In this document: positions 1-4,636 of the stretch, piece by piece | Layout of the letters: every line of letters starts with the position of its first letter | How positions within the stretch are numbered: position 1 is the stretch's first letter | DNA from: JBEKTY01 sp049515555 | Lineage (GTDB): Bacteria > Planctomycetota > Planctomycetia > Pirellulales > Thermoguttaceae | Direction of reading: 5' to 3' | DNA length: 6,267 bases | Assembly (NCBI GenBank): GCA_049515555.1 | Contig: JBEKTY010000290.1 | Span: 1 to 6,267, forward strand | Notes under the pieces: model-generated | What the model was told of the DNA's origin: nothing | Databases searched by the model: none | The model's input: the letters and a program-made list of their open reading frames with translations, nothing else | Program-made: the position numbers and the translations under genes

Positions 1-914
1 GTTCGGATGAACGGAACGTGCATGGACCATTCGGCGGTCCGCCAGTCGAACTTCGCCTTGGGGGCGGGATTGTCCTTGTGCCAGCGGACCCACGCGGAGA
101 ACACGCCGTAGAACAGGGTTTGCACCAAGGTGGACCGGAAAAAGTGCTCGCCCTTCTCATCGGTGAACTTCATTCCCAGGGCATCTTCCAAGGCCGAGCG
201 GACGGCTTGCAGGGCCGGCAGCTCCTTCTGCTGCTCGACGCGGAAGAGGGCATCGCGGGCGTAGGATGCCAGGAACCACGCCACGTCTTTCGGATTGGTC
301 AGCGGGGCGGCGTGGAGGCAGGCCCGCTTGATGAACTCGATAAACTGCTCGCCCTTCTGTTGGGCCGTGGCGCGGGGATGCGCGGCCGCGTGTTGCCAAA
401 AGGCCTTTTCGTCGCCGGCCAGGGCGAAGGCTTCGCGCTGGAGGGGCTGGGTGTTGAGGCCGCGCTCGAGGATCAGGAACTCGCGGAGGTTGGTGACAAT
501 AACGATGCCGTAGGCCCGCAGGTATCCCTTGACCTGTTCGCTGCCGGCGATTGCCTTCACATCGGGCTTTGTGCCCTTGGCTTCGATCGCCCCCCGCGCC
601 GGCAGTTGGCCGGCCTTGGGCGGGCCGTCGGCTTGACGCTGGAACTGGTCGGCGGTGAACAATCCGCCGTCGGGCATGCCGGCCCCCAGATTCTTCAGGC
701 CCATCACACAGCGGACCCTGGGCTTGAGCATCCTTCCCACCGCGCTGAAGAGGCCCGCCAGCGCCGGGTAGTACGACGTTTCGGGAACGCCGGCGCCCGT
801 GGAACGTACCGCCTTTAGGTCGGTGAGATAATCTTCCAGAATCCGCACGAGCGGGCTGCCGGGAGCTTGCGGGTCTGGCGGGTCGGTCGAATTGTCCGGC
901 TTTCGCTTGGCCAT
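1..914 (-). CDS. N-terminal part of a type ISP-like restriction-modification enzyme (gene continues beyond left edge)
   Basis: The frame is open from an ATG at 912-914 down to base 1 (304 complete codons), so the C-terminal part lies outside the window. What is seen: a charged, Pro-rich start, then LVRILEDYL, RSTGAGVPETSYYPAL (residues about 38-52), KPRVRC, NLGAGMPDGGLFT (about 75-87) and ARGAIEAKGT (about 107-115). D82 followed by E111-A-K113 fits the PD-(D/E)XK nuclease fold. SEQVKGYLRAYGIVIVTNLREFLILE follows as expected for this domain. From family knowledge, this pattern heads large single-chain restriction-modification enzymes with a downstream N6-adenine methylase and a type ISP C-terminal target-recognition domain. 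Those parts are not in view, so activity and specificity are unknown. Upstream, AGGAG (928-932) and a purine-rich GAGGGGG (922-928) support the start. The neighbours are unrelated housekeeping or metabolic genes, consistent with an acquired defence gene. An orphan nuclease or a truncated gene cannot be excluded. Confidence 0.72.
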   Translation of the reverse strand, partial: MAKRKPDNSTDPPDPQAPGSPLVRILEDYLTDLKAVRSTGAGVPETSYYPALAGLFSAVGRMLKPRVRCVMGLKNLGAGMPDGGLFTADQFQRQADGPPKAGQLPARGAIEAKGTKPDVKAIAGSEQVKGYLRAYGIVIVTNLREFLILERGLNTQPLQREAFALAGDEKAFWQHAAAHPRATAQQKGEQFIEFIKRACLHAAPLTNPKDVAWFLASYARDALFRVEQQKELPALQAVRSALEDALGMKFTDEKGEHFFRSTLVQTLFYGVFSAWVRWHKDNPAPKAKFDWRTAEWSMHVPFIR

Positions 915-949
915 AAGCGCGCCCCCTCTCCTAGGAAATACGGTTTGCC

Positions 950-978
950 ATGATAGCCCTTCCGTTGGCTGCCGACAA
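950..978 (-). promoter_or_regulatory. Candidate sigma70-type promoter for the restriction-modification gene
   Basis: Read on the minus strand, TTGTCG (973-978; 4 of 6 match to TTGACA) is followed after exactly 17 bases by TATCAT (950-955; 5 of 6 match to TATAAT). Transcription would start near 943, giving a leader of about 28 nt containing the purine-rich ribosome binding region before the ATG at 914. The assignment is by consensus matching only. Confidence 0.5.
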
Positions 979-1022
979 TGGCACCCACCGATCTCGATCT
1001 TAGTTTCTGTTATTGAAAAGGC

Positions 1023-1040
1023 GAACAAGTGCACGTGTTC
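1023..1040. repeat. 18-bp near-perfect palindrome upstream of the restriction-modification gene
   Basis: GAACAAGTGCACGTGTTC is self-complementary at 8 of its 9 base pairs; only the A6/G13 pair fails. Its centre lies about 53 bp upstream of the candidate -35 at 973-978, a position compatible with an activator operator. No cognate regulator is visible in the window, so a regulatory role is speculative. Confidence 0.35.
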
Positions 1041-1130
1041 AGTCGTCCCTACGGGACTCTGGAAAATCCTACGTTGCTCGTTTTCCCAGCAGTGAACTGC
1101 TGGGCTGTTTTCGATCGTCACTCCGGGACG
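1041..1130. repeat. Composite palindromic intergenic repeat (three small palindromes)
   Basis: Three short dyads lie in a row. GTCCC-TAC-GGGAC is at 1045-1057. A perfect 9-2-9 inverted repeat, CCCAGCAGT-GA-ACTGCTGGG, is at 1085-1104. GTCAC-TCC-GGGAC at 1117-1129 is a slightly decayed second copy of the first dyad with one mismatch. The outer two are direct copies of a CGTCCCTnCGGGAC-type motif that frame the central hairpin, so the block looks like one mobile or amplified unit rather than chance. No ORF in it is credible. From memory, similar blocks are common between planctomycete genes; copy number here cannot be checked. Confidence 0.55.
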
Positions 1131-1140
1131 GCGAAACCCA

Positions 1141-1156
1141 TGTACACTTGTGTACA
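1141..1156. repeat. Perfect 7-2-7 palindrome, possible protein-binding site
   Basis: TGTACACTTGTGTACA consists of TGTACAC, a TT spacer and the exact reverse complement GTGTACA. It sits just beyond the composite repeat and about 230 bp upstream of the restriction-modification start. The size and symmetry fit a dimeric regulator site, but no partner is visible. Confidence 0.35.
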
Positions 1157-1246
1157 GAAACTACCGCGTATACCCAGCTCGGTGTTCCCGTAGATCACCC
1201 AAAACAATATGGTGCAGGTGTTGACCTTCAAGAGTGCTCCGGACCA

Positions 1247-1255
1247 TGGTATAAT
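1247..1255 (+). promoter_or_regulatory. Extended -10 promoter-like element on the plus strand
   Basis: TGGTATAAT is a perfect TGnTATAAT extended -10. A TTGACC hexamer at 1221-1226 is 23 bases upstream, too far for a normal -35. Transcription would start near 1262 and run antisense into the 3' end of the S41 protease gene. The only downstream ORF of note begins at 1282 and is 18 codons, so any product would more likely be an untranslated or antisense RNA. In this AT-richer stretch the match may be chance. Confidence 0.25.
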
Positions 1256-1313
1256 TCCGACCATCGCAGCCTCGGCCTAGCAATGGTCCGCGTCAGCCGT
1301 TCACCGCATGGAA

Positions 1314-1353
1314 AGGGACGAGGGACGAGTGCTCCTTGAAGGGGACAGTCCCC
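1314..1353. repeat. Small tandem repeat and 6-1-6 hairpin after the S41 protease gene
   Basis: AGGGACG occurs twice in tandem at 1314-1327. It is followed by GGGGAC-A-GTCCCC at 1341-1353, a perfect 13-bp dyad that ends 22 bp past the protease stop codon. On the minus strand the hairpin is followed only by TTCAAGG, not a real U-tract, so it is a weak terminator candidate. The GGGGACTGTCCCC core resembles palindromes found repeatedly in planctomycete intergenic DNA (recollection, not checked). Confidence 0.4.
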
Positions 1354-1375
1354 GCCTTTCGCCTTCCGTCGCCGC

Positions 1376-3001
1376 CTACCGGGCGGCCAGGGCGTTGCGG
1401 GCCACGTCCAGCGCGGCGCGGAGCATGGCGTCGTCCTTGGCGGGCAGAGAGCCGTTGACCGGCCGGGCCGCCTCGTGCACGACCACGTCGGGCTCGACGC
1501 CCACGCGGCTGTAGGGCCGACCGCCGGGCGAATAGAACTTGGCCGTCGTCAGCCGCAGGCCCGTGTCTGAGGCTTCCAGCGGGAAGATGCCCTGCACCGA
1601 GCCCTTGCCGAAGCTCCGCACGCCGACGATCGTGCCCCGGTGATGGTCGTGAATGGCGCCGGCGAAGATTTCCGCCGCGCTGGCGCTGTCCTGGTCGATG
1701 ATCAGCGTCAGCGGCACCTGCCAGGCGCCGGCCTGGTGGGCCGTGTAGGTCACGTCTTCCTGCGGGCTGCGGCCGCGGGTGGCCACGATCACGCCGTGAT
1801 CGAGGAACCGCTCGGCCACCTCGACCGACGAGATCAGCAGTCCGCCCGGATTGCCGCGCAGGTCGATGATCAGGCTCCGCATACCCTCGCGGTGCAGTTG
1901 CCAGAGGGCGTCTTCCAGGTCGCGGCGGGTGGTCTTTTGGAAGCAGGTCAGTTTCAGGTAGACGATGCCTTGAGCGGCGTCGAGCGTCTGCACCTGGTCC
2001 ACGCTGGGGACCTCGACCCGCTGGCGGCGGATGGTCGTTTGCCGGGCCGGCTCGCCGGGGGCGGCCACGGTCAGCGTAACCTGGCTCCCCTCCGGCCCTT
2101 GCAACAGGTTGGCCCCCTGGTCGGCCGAGAACTGGTCCACCGGGCGGCCGTCGATGGCCAGGATGCGGTCGCCGCCGCGAATGCCGGCCCGCTCGGCCGG
2201 GCTGCCGCGAATGACCCGCACGATCAGCAGCTCGTCGGAGTTGGTCTTCAGCTCGACGCCCAGGCCGACGAAGTGGCCCTCGATCTGCGCATAGACTTCG
2301 TTGAGCTGGTCGGCGGTGAGGAAGGCCGAGTAGGGATCGAGCGAATTGGTGGCCCCGCACAGGTATTCGAAGACGACGGCGGTGGGTGGGATCGCCAAGC
2401 GGGCTTCGGCCAGACTGGCGGCGGCGGCCACGTTGCCGCGGGCGTCGGCCGGCGTGGCCACGACCCGCCGAGAGAGCGCCTCTCGCAACTCCCGGTTGAA
2501 GGCCTCGACCGCCGCCGGGTCCTGCCGCGGCATGTTCCGCTCGGCGAACAGCGGCTCGCCCAGGGCCAGCTCCAGGTCGGCGGTCCCCCGCTGGACAAGG
2601 TCCTTCCAGCTCGGCGTCTCGACGTAATGCGTCTGCATTTTCAGGAGGACCTGCGAGTACAGGTCCAGCGCCTTGCCGAAGGGCACCTTCGCCAGGCTGT
2701 CCGAATAGCTGTGATCGGCGTAGCGCCGGGCCAGGTCGTAGTGCAGCCGCGTAAGCTCGAAGCGCCGCTCGAGGCTCTGTTCCTCGGGGTACAGCCGCAG
2801 GGCGTCCTCGTAGTAGGCCAGGGCCTCGCCCCACCGGCGTTGGGTTTCCAACTGCCGGCCCCGCTCCAGGAAGCCGTTGACCCGCAGGCTTTGGTCGCTG
2901 ACCGAGAGGCTGACGGGCGGTTGGGCCGCCAGGGGAGCAATCGCCAGCAGCAGCCCGACGGCCAAACCCAACGCCGTCGCCGAGAGGAATCGTCGTCGCA
3001 T
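1376..3001 (-). CDS. Exported S41-family C-terminal processing protease (TPR-PDZ-S41)
   Basis: A 541-residue carboxy-terminal processing protease that would act outside the cytoplasmic membrane, cleaving near protein C-termini. Order of parts: a Sec-type signal peptide (MRRRF, then a hydrophobic stretch to about residue 26, LAAQPP); a TPR-like helical pair (about 44-90, RRWGEALAYYEDALRLYP); a linker with the LDPYSAFLT motif typical of CtpA proteins (about 221-229); a PDZ domain (about 245-330, LGVEL, GSPAERAGIRGGDRILAIDGRPV); and the S41 core with DLRGNPGG (380-387). The nucleophile is S441 in DSASAAE and the general base is K466 in FGKGSVQ. Their 25-residue separation matches E. coli Tsp/Prc, so the enzyme should be active. 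The ATG at 2999-3001 is preferred because it places the signal peptide at the N-terminus; a GTG at 3026-3028 would add nine residues. No strong Shine-Dalgarno is seen at either. The TPR may serve substrate or partner recruitment (inference). The natural substrate is unknown. Confidence 0.93.
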   Translation of the reverse strand: MRRRFLSATALGLAVGLLLAIAPLAAQPPVSLSVSDQSLRVNGFLERGRQLETQRRWGEALAYYEDALRLYPEEQSLERRFELTRLHYDLARRYADHSYSDSLAKVPFGKALDLYSQVLLKMQTHYVETPSWKDLVQRGTADLELALGEPLFAERNMPRQDPAAVEAFNRELREALSRRVVATPADARGNVAAAASLAEARLAIPPTAVVFEYLCGATNSLDPYSAFLTADQLNEVYAQIEGHFVGLGVELKTNSDELLIVRVIRGSPAERAGIRGGDRILAIDGRPVDQFSADQGANLLQGPEGSQVTLTVAAPGEPARQTTIRRQRVEVPSVDQVQTLDAAQGIVYLKLTCFQKTTRRDLEDALWQLHREGMRSLIIDLRGNPGGLLISSVEVAERFLDHGVIVATRGRSPQEDVTYTAHQAGAWQVPLTLIIDQDSASAAEIFAGAIHDHHRGTIVGVRSFGKGSVQGIFPLEASDTGLRLTTAKFYSPGGRPYSRVGVEPDVVVHEAARPVNGSLPAKDDAMLRAALDVARNALAAR

Positions 3002-3088
3002 GATGTCGTCCGTGGTTGCGCGGGGCACGCGGCGGCGGGCGGTTCAGCCGCGCGGGCGTGCTCGAAGTTGATCCGTCGTTCACTTCGC

Positions 3089-3103
3089 GGCCCGCAACGG
3101 GCC
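3089..3103 (-). other. Hairpin in the S41 protease mRNA leader
   Basis: GGCCCG-CAA-CGGGCC is a perfect 6-bp G+C stem with a 3-base loop. It lies between the candidate promoter (3117-3145) and the start codon (3001), about 90 nt upstream of the latter, near the expected 5' end of the mRNA. It could stabilise the 5' end or be incidental in G+C-rich DNA. Confidence 0.35.
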
Positions 3104-3116
3104 AGTCACCGCTAGG

Positions 3117-3145
3117 GATATAGAACACATTTGGCCGCCAGTCAA
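3117..3145 (-). promoter_or_regulatory. Candidate sigma70-type promoter of the S41 protease gene
   Basis: Minus-strand TTGACT (3140-3145; 5 of 6 match) and TATATC (3117-3122; 4 of 6 match) are separated by exactly 17 bases. The predicted start near 3110 gives a leader of about 109 nt. The -35 hexamer uses the last bases of the minus-strand T-tract belonging to the terminator-like inverted repeat at 3133-3181, so termination of upstream transcription and initiation of this gene would share the same bases. Confidence 0.5.
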
Positions 3146-3181
3146 AAAACCGACCCGGAATTTCGGGCCTTTTTTGCGGCC
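3133..3181. terminator. Nested inverted repeat, likely bidirectional terminator
   Basis: Outer arms GGCCGC (3133-3138) and GCGGCC (3176-3181) enclose A6 (3144-3149) and T6 (3170-3175), which enclose CCCG (3154-3157) and CGGG (3164-3167) around GAATTT. On the plus strand this is a short G+C stem followed by CC and six T. On the minus strand the same stem is followed by TCGG and six T, so it could end transcripts from either side. Functionally it would separate the oxidoreductase transcript from the protease gene. The core stem is short (4 strong pairs, 7 with a wobble), which limits confidence. Confidence 0.5.
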
Positions 3182-3244
3182 TAATCCGCACCTCCGGACC
3201 ACGCCGCGCTTTGGGCAACGAACAATCGCAACGCAGCGGAAGCC

Positions 3245-3273
3245 GGCCTTGCACGGATCGTGCCGCGCAGGCC
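3245..3273. repeat. Two-step hairpin in the gene-free stretch
   Basis: GGCCT (3245-3249) pairs with AGGCC (3269-3273), and inside it GCACG (3251-3255) pairs with CGTGC (3259-3263) around GAT. The stem is interrupted by an asymmetric internal loop. Function is unknown. The rest of 3182-3312 shows no credible gene: ORFs through it lack family resemblance and run through the repeats. Confidence 0.3.
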
Positions 3274-3312
3274 GCCTATGCCGAATCTGCCGGGCCGGCT
3301 GACGCCGACAGA

Positions 3313-3389
3313 GTAGCAGGCACACTCCGTGTGCCGTCCGCTGAAGTGGAAAAAGGCGTGGCGGACGGCACACGGAGTGTGCCTGCTAC
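3313..3389. repeat. REPIN-like element: perfect 29-bp inverted repeat with 19-bp loop
   Basis: The arms at 3313-3341 and 3361-3389 are exact reverse complements over 29 bases, separated by 3342-3360. Each arm also contains its own 7-3-7 hairpin, GGCACAC-TCC-GTGTGCC (3319-3335) and its mirror (3367-3383). Two hairpin-forming units in opposite orientation around a short spacer is the architecture of a REPIN (paired REP sequences mobilised by RAYT transposases in other bacteria). No RAYT gene is in the window. The element begins 19 bp after the oxidoreductase stop codon, so it could also act as its transcript end or as an mRNA stabiliser. No long T-tract follows it. Confidence 0.75.
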
Positions 3390-3408
3390 GTTGGGCCATG
3401 CCTGGCCT

Positions 3409-4455
3409 TCAACCGATCTTCACCGCTCGCCCGCGGAGGACCGATTGCGTCTGTTTCTGGCACAGCAGAACGGCGTCGCGGGCCAGCTCGCCCCGCAACA
3501 GCGGCGAAGCCATGCCCGTGCGCACGGCCCGGCTCATCTCGCCCAACTCGGCCACAAAACCGGCGATCGAATCGCTGCCCTTCAGCTTCGGATGCAGCAC
3601 CTTGCCCTCGGGGGCCAGCACGGTAACGGGCATCGACAGCACCGGCTGCTGGTCCACGGTGGCGAAGTCGAAGAGCAGCGTGGCCCCTTCCAGGTAGATC
3701 TCGTAGCCGTGCGTGAAGGGGCGGCCCTGCTGCGGGATCACTCCGCTGGCGGCGGTGACCACCACCTCGGGGTCGTCGAAGAAGAACTGGCTGTGGAAGC
3801 GCTCGACGACCGCGCCCCGCATGCGGCCCGCGCTCTGCACCGCCCGCGGCATGCCGCACAGCAGGCGGATGAAATGCGCGTCGTGCACGTGCAGGTCGAG
3901 CATCGGTCCGCCGATCACCGCCGGGTCGTAGTAGCGCGGCAGCCAGGGCGGATCAGAGATGATCCGCTTGAAATGCCCGCCCAGCATCTTTCCGTACTTG
4001 CCGCTGACGATCGTCTGGTAGGCAAAGTTGTACTCGGGCACGAAGGGCAGCACGTGGCCGATCATCAGCAACCGGCCGGCCGCCTCGGCCGCATCGACCA
4101 TCCGCTTGGCATCCGGCAGCCGCAGGGCGATGGGCTTTTCGCACAGCACGTGTTTGCCGGCCTTCAGGGCCCGGATCGTCGCCTCGGGATGCTGCGCCGT
4201 GGGCAGGCAAACGTCGATCACGTCCAGCCGCGGATCGGCCAGCAGCTCGTCGAGCCGGGCATACTGCGTGATGCCCCGCAAATCCATCTGCTCGCCGCGG
4301 GGGCCGAAGTTGCCCTGGATCGTGCGCCAGTCGCCGGCCCGCCGCGCGGCGTCCTGCTCGCAGATCGCCAGGACTTTCACCCCCCGCAGCCGCTGGTAGG
4401 CGAGGTAATGGATCATGCCCATGAAACCGATGCCGATGATGCCAACGTGAAGCAT
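3409..4455 (-). CDS. Gfo/Idh/MocA-family NAD(P)-dependent oxidoreductase
   Basis: A 348-residue cytoplasmic sugar or polyol dehydrogenase-type protein, a usual length for the family. Residues 1-13 (MLHVGIIGIGFMG) form the Rossmann dinucleotide loop GxGxxG-like. DVIDVCLPTAQHPEATIRALKAGKHVLCEKPIA (about 78-110) carries the family's EKP motif (E106-K107-P108), whose lysine is the usual catalytic or cofactor-contact residue. GGPMLDLHVHDAHFIR (182-197) is the active-site segment, with D187 and H191 retained; the common final Asp of HDxD is His here (H194). The C-terminal half is the mixed alpha/beta substrate domain. The start at 4453-4455 is chosen because AAAGGA (4465-4470) precedes it by 9 bases and the Rossmann fold starts immediately; an in-frame extension to 4539 would be translated from repeat DNA. 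It lies downstream of rhaB, so a sugar substrate is plausible, but the exact substrate cannot be told. No Tat or Sec signal is seen, unlike many planctomycete paralogues. Confidence 0.93.
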   Translation of the reverse strand: MLHVGIIGIGFMGMIHYLAYQRLRGVKVLAICEQDAARRAGDWRTIQGNFGPRGEQMDLRGITQYARLDELLADPRLDVIDVCLPTAQHPEATIRALKAGKHVLCEKPIALRLPDAKRMVDAAEAAGRLLMIGHVLPFVPEYNFAYQTIVSGKYGKMLGGHFKRIISDPPWLPRYYDPAVIGGPMLDLHVHDAHFIRLLCGMPRAVQSAGRMRGAVVERFHSQFFFDDPEVVVTAASGVIPQQGRPFTHGYEIYLEGATLLFDFATVDQQPVLSMPVTVLAPEGKVLHPKLKGSDSIAGFVAELGEMSRAVRTGMASPLLRGELARDAVLLCQKQTQSVLRGRAVKIG

Positions 4456-4464
4456 GTTGAACGT

Positions 4465-4470
4465 TCCTTT
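4465..4470 (-). promoter_or_regulatory. Ribosome binding site fixing the oxidoreductase start
   Basis: Minus-strand AAAGGA lies 9 bases upstream of the ATG at 4453-4455. It settles the start in favour of the 348-residue product over the longer in-frame option that begins inside the repeat cluster at 4539. Confidence 0.65.
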
Positions 4471-4508
4471 AACAGTTGTCAGTAGTCGGTTGTCGGTTGC
4501 CGGGCAAC
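4471..4508. repeat. GTTGTC-type microrepeat with terminal 6-1-6 palindrome
   Basis: Reading plus, AGTTGTC, CGGTTGTC and CGGTTGCC follow each other at 4474-4501, and the block ends in GTTGCC-G-GGCAAC (4496-4508), a perfect dyad. Translated in another frame it gives the TTDN/TTDY-like strings often seen in spurious planctomycete ORFs. It separates the oxidoreductase ribosome binding site from the 37-bp tandem repeat. Confidence 0.4.
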
Positions 4509-4517
4509 TATTGCTTG

Positions 4518-4591
4518 CAGTGGTTCGTAGTGACCGCATTCATGCGGTCCTTGACAGTGGTTCGTAGTGACCGCATTCATGCGGTCCTTGA
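4518..4591. repeat. Perfect 37-bp tandem direct repeat, two copies, each with an 8-2-8 hairpin
   Basis: Copy one is 4518-4554 and copy two is 4555-4591; they are identical at all 37 positions and abut without a gap. Each carries GACCGCAT-TC-ATGCGGTC (4532-4549 and 4569-4586), preceded by CGTAGT, the typical layout of a REP-like unit with a conserved head and a palindromic tail. Identity over the full length implies a recent duplication. The repeats lie in the 181-bp gap between rhaB and the oxidoreductase gene and would be transcribed if the two are co-expressed. Confidence 0.8.
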
Positions 4592-4608
4592 CCTGTTCAA
4601 ACTCTCCA

Positions 4609-4633
4609 GACCCGATAAATCGGGTCACTACAA
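4609..4633. repeat. Diverged, inverted REP-like unit next to the rhaB stop
   Basis: GACCCGAT-AA-ATCGGGTC (4609-4626) is a perfect 8-2-8 hairpin followed by ACTACAA. Read on the minus strand it becomes TTGTAGTGACCCGAT..., matching the GTAGTGACC head of the two tandem units but with a different, compensatorily changed palindrome. It is therefore a relative in opposite orientation. It begins 4 bases after the rhaB stop codon (4637-4639), so it may also form the 3' hairpin of the rhaB message; there is no T-tract. Confidence 0.65.
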
Positions 4634-4636
4634 GCC

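Noticed and set aside
18..818. 266-codon plus-strand frame opposite the restriction-modification gene
   Set aside because: The minus strand shows a conserved nuclease domain with a good start, ribosome binding site and promoter; the plus frame is its shadow.
1221..1255. TTGACC at 1221-1226 as the -35 partner of TATAAT at 1250-1255
   Set aside because: The spacing is 23 bases, well outside the range used by sigma70-type promoters; only the extended -10 is retained as a candidate.
892..1339. Two short plus-strand ORFs in the gap between the first two genes
   Set aside because: They run through the palindromic repeats, lack Shine-Dalgarno sequences and have no recognisable protein features.
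1640..3115. 491-codon plus-strand open frame opposite the S41 protease
   Set aside because: Low-complexity composition typical of an antisense shadow; the opposite strand carries a full signal peptide, PDZ and catalytic dyad.
1293..3254. 653-codon minus-strand frame overlapping the S41 gene
   Set aside because: Out of frame with the real protease and dominated by Arg, Gly and Pro; no domain resemblance.
3181..3399. 72-codon minus-strand ORF (strings such as HTPCAVR and HTECACY)
   Set aside because: Those strings are translations of the two arms of the 29-bp inverted repeat. I regard the ORF as a repeat artefact.
3211..4485. 424-codon plus-strand frame through the REPIN-like element and opposite the oxidoreductase
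   Set aside because: It starts in non-coding repeat DNA and its translation has no family features; the Gfo/Idh/MocA motifs are on the minus strand.
4518..4633. Possible CRISPR array from the repeated palindromic units
   Set aside because: The two identical units abut with no spacer between them, and the third is inverted and diverged; no cas gene is nearby. It fits REP-like repeats, not CRISPR.
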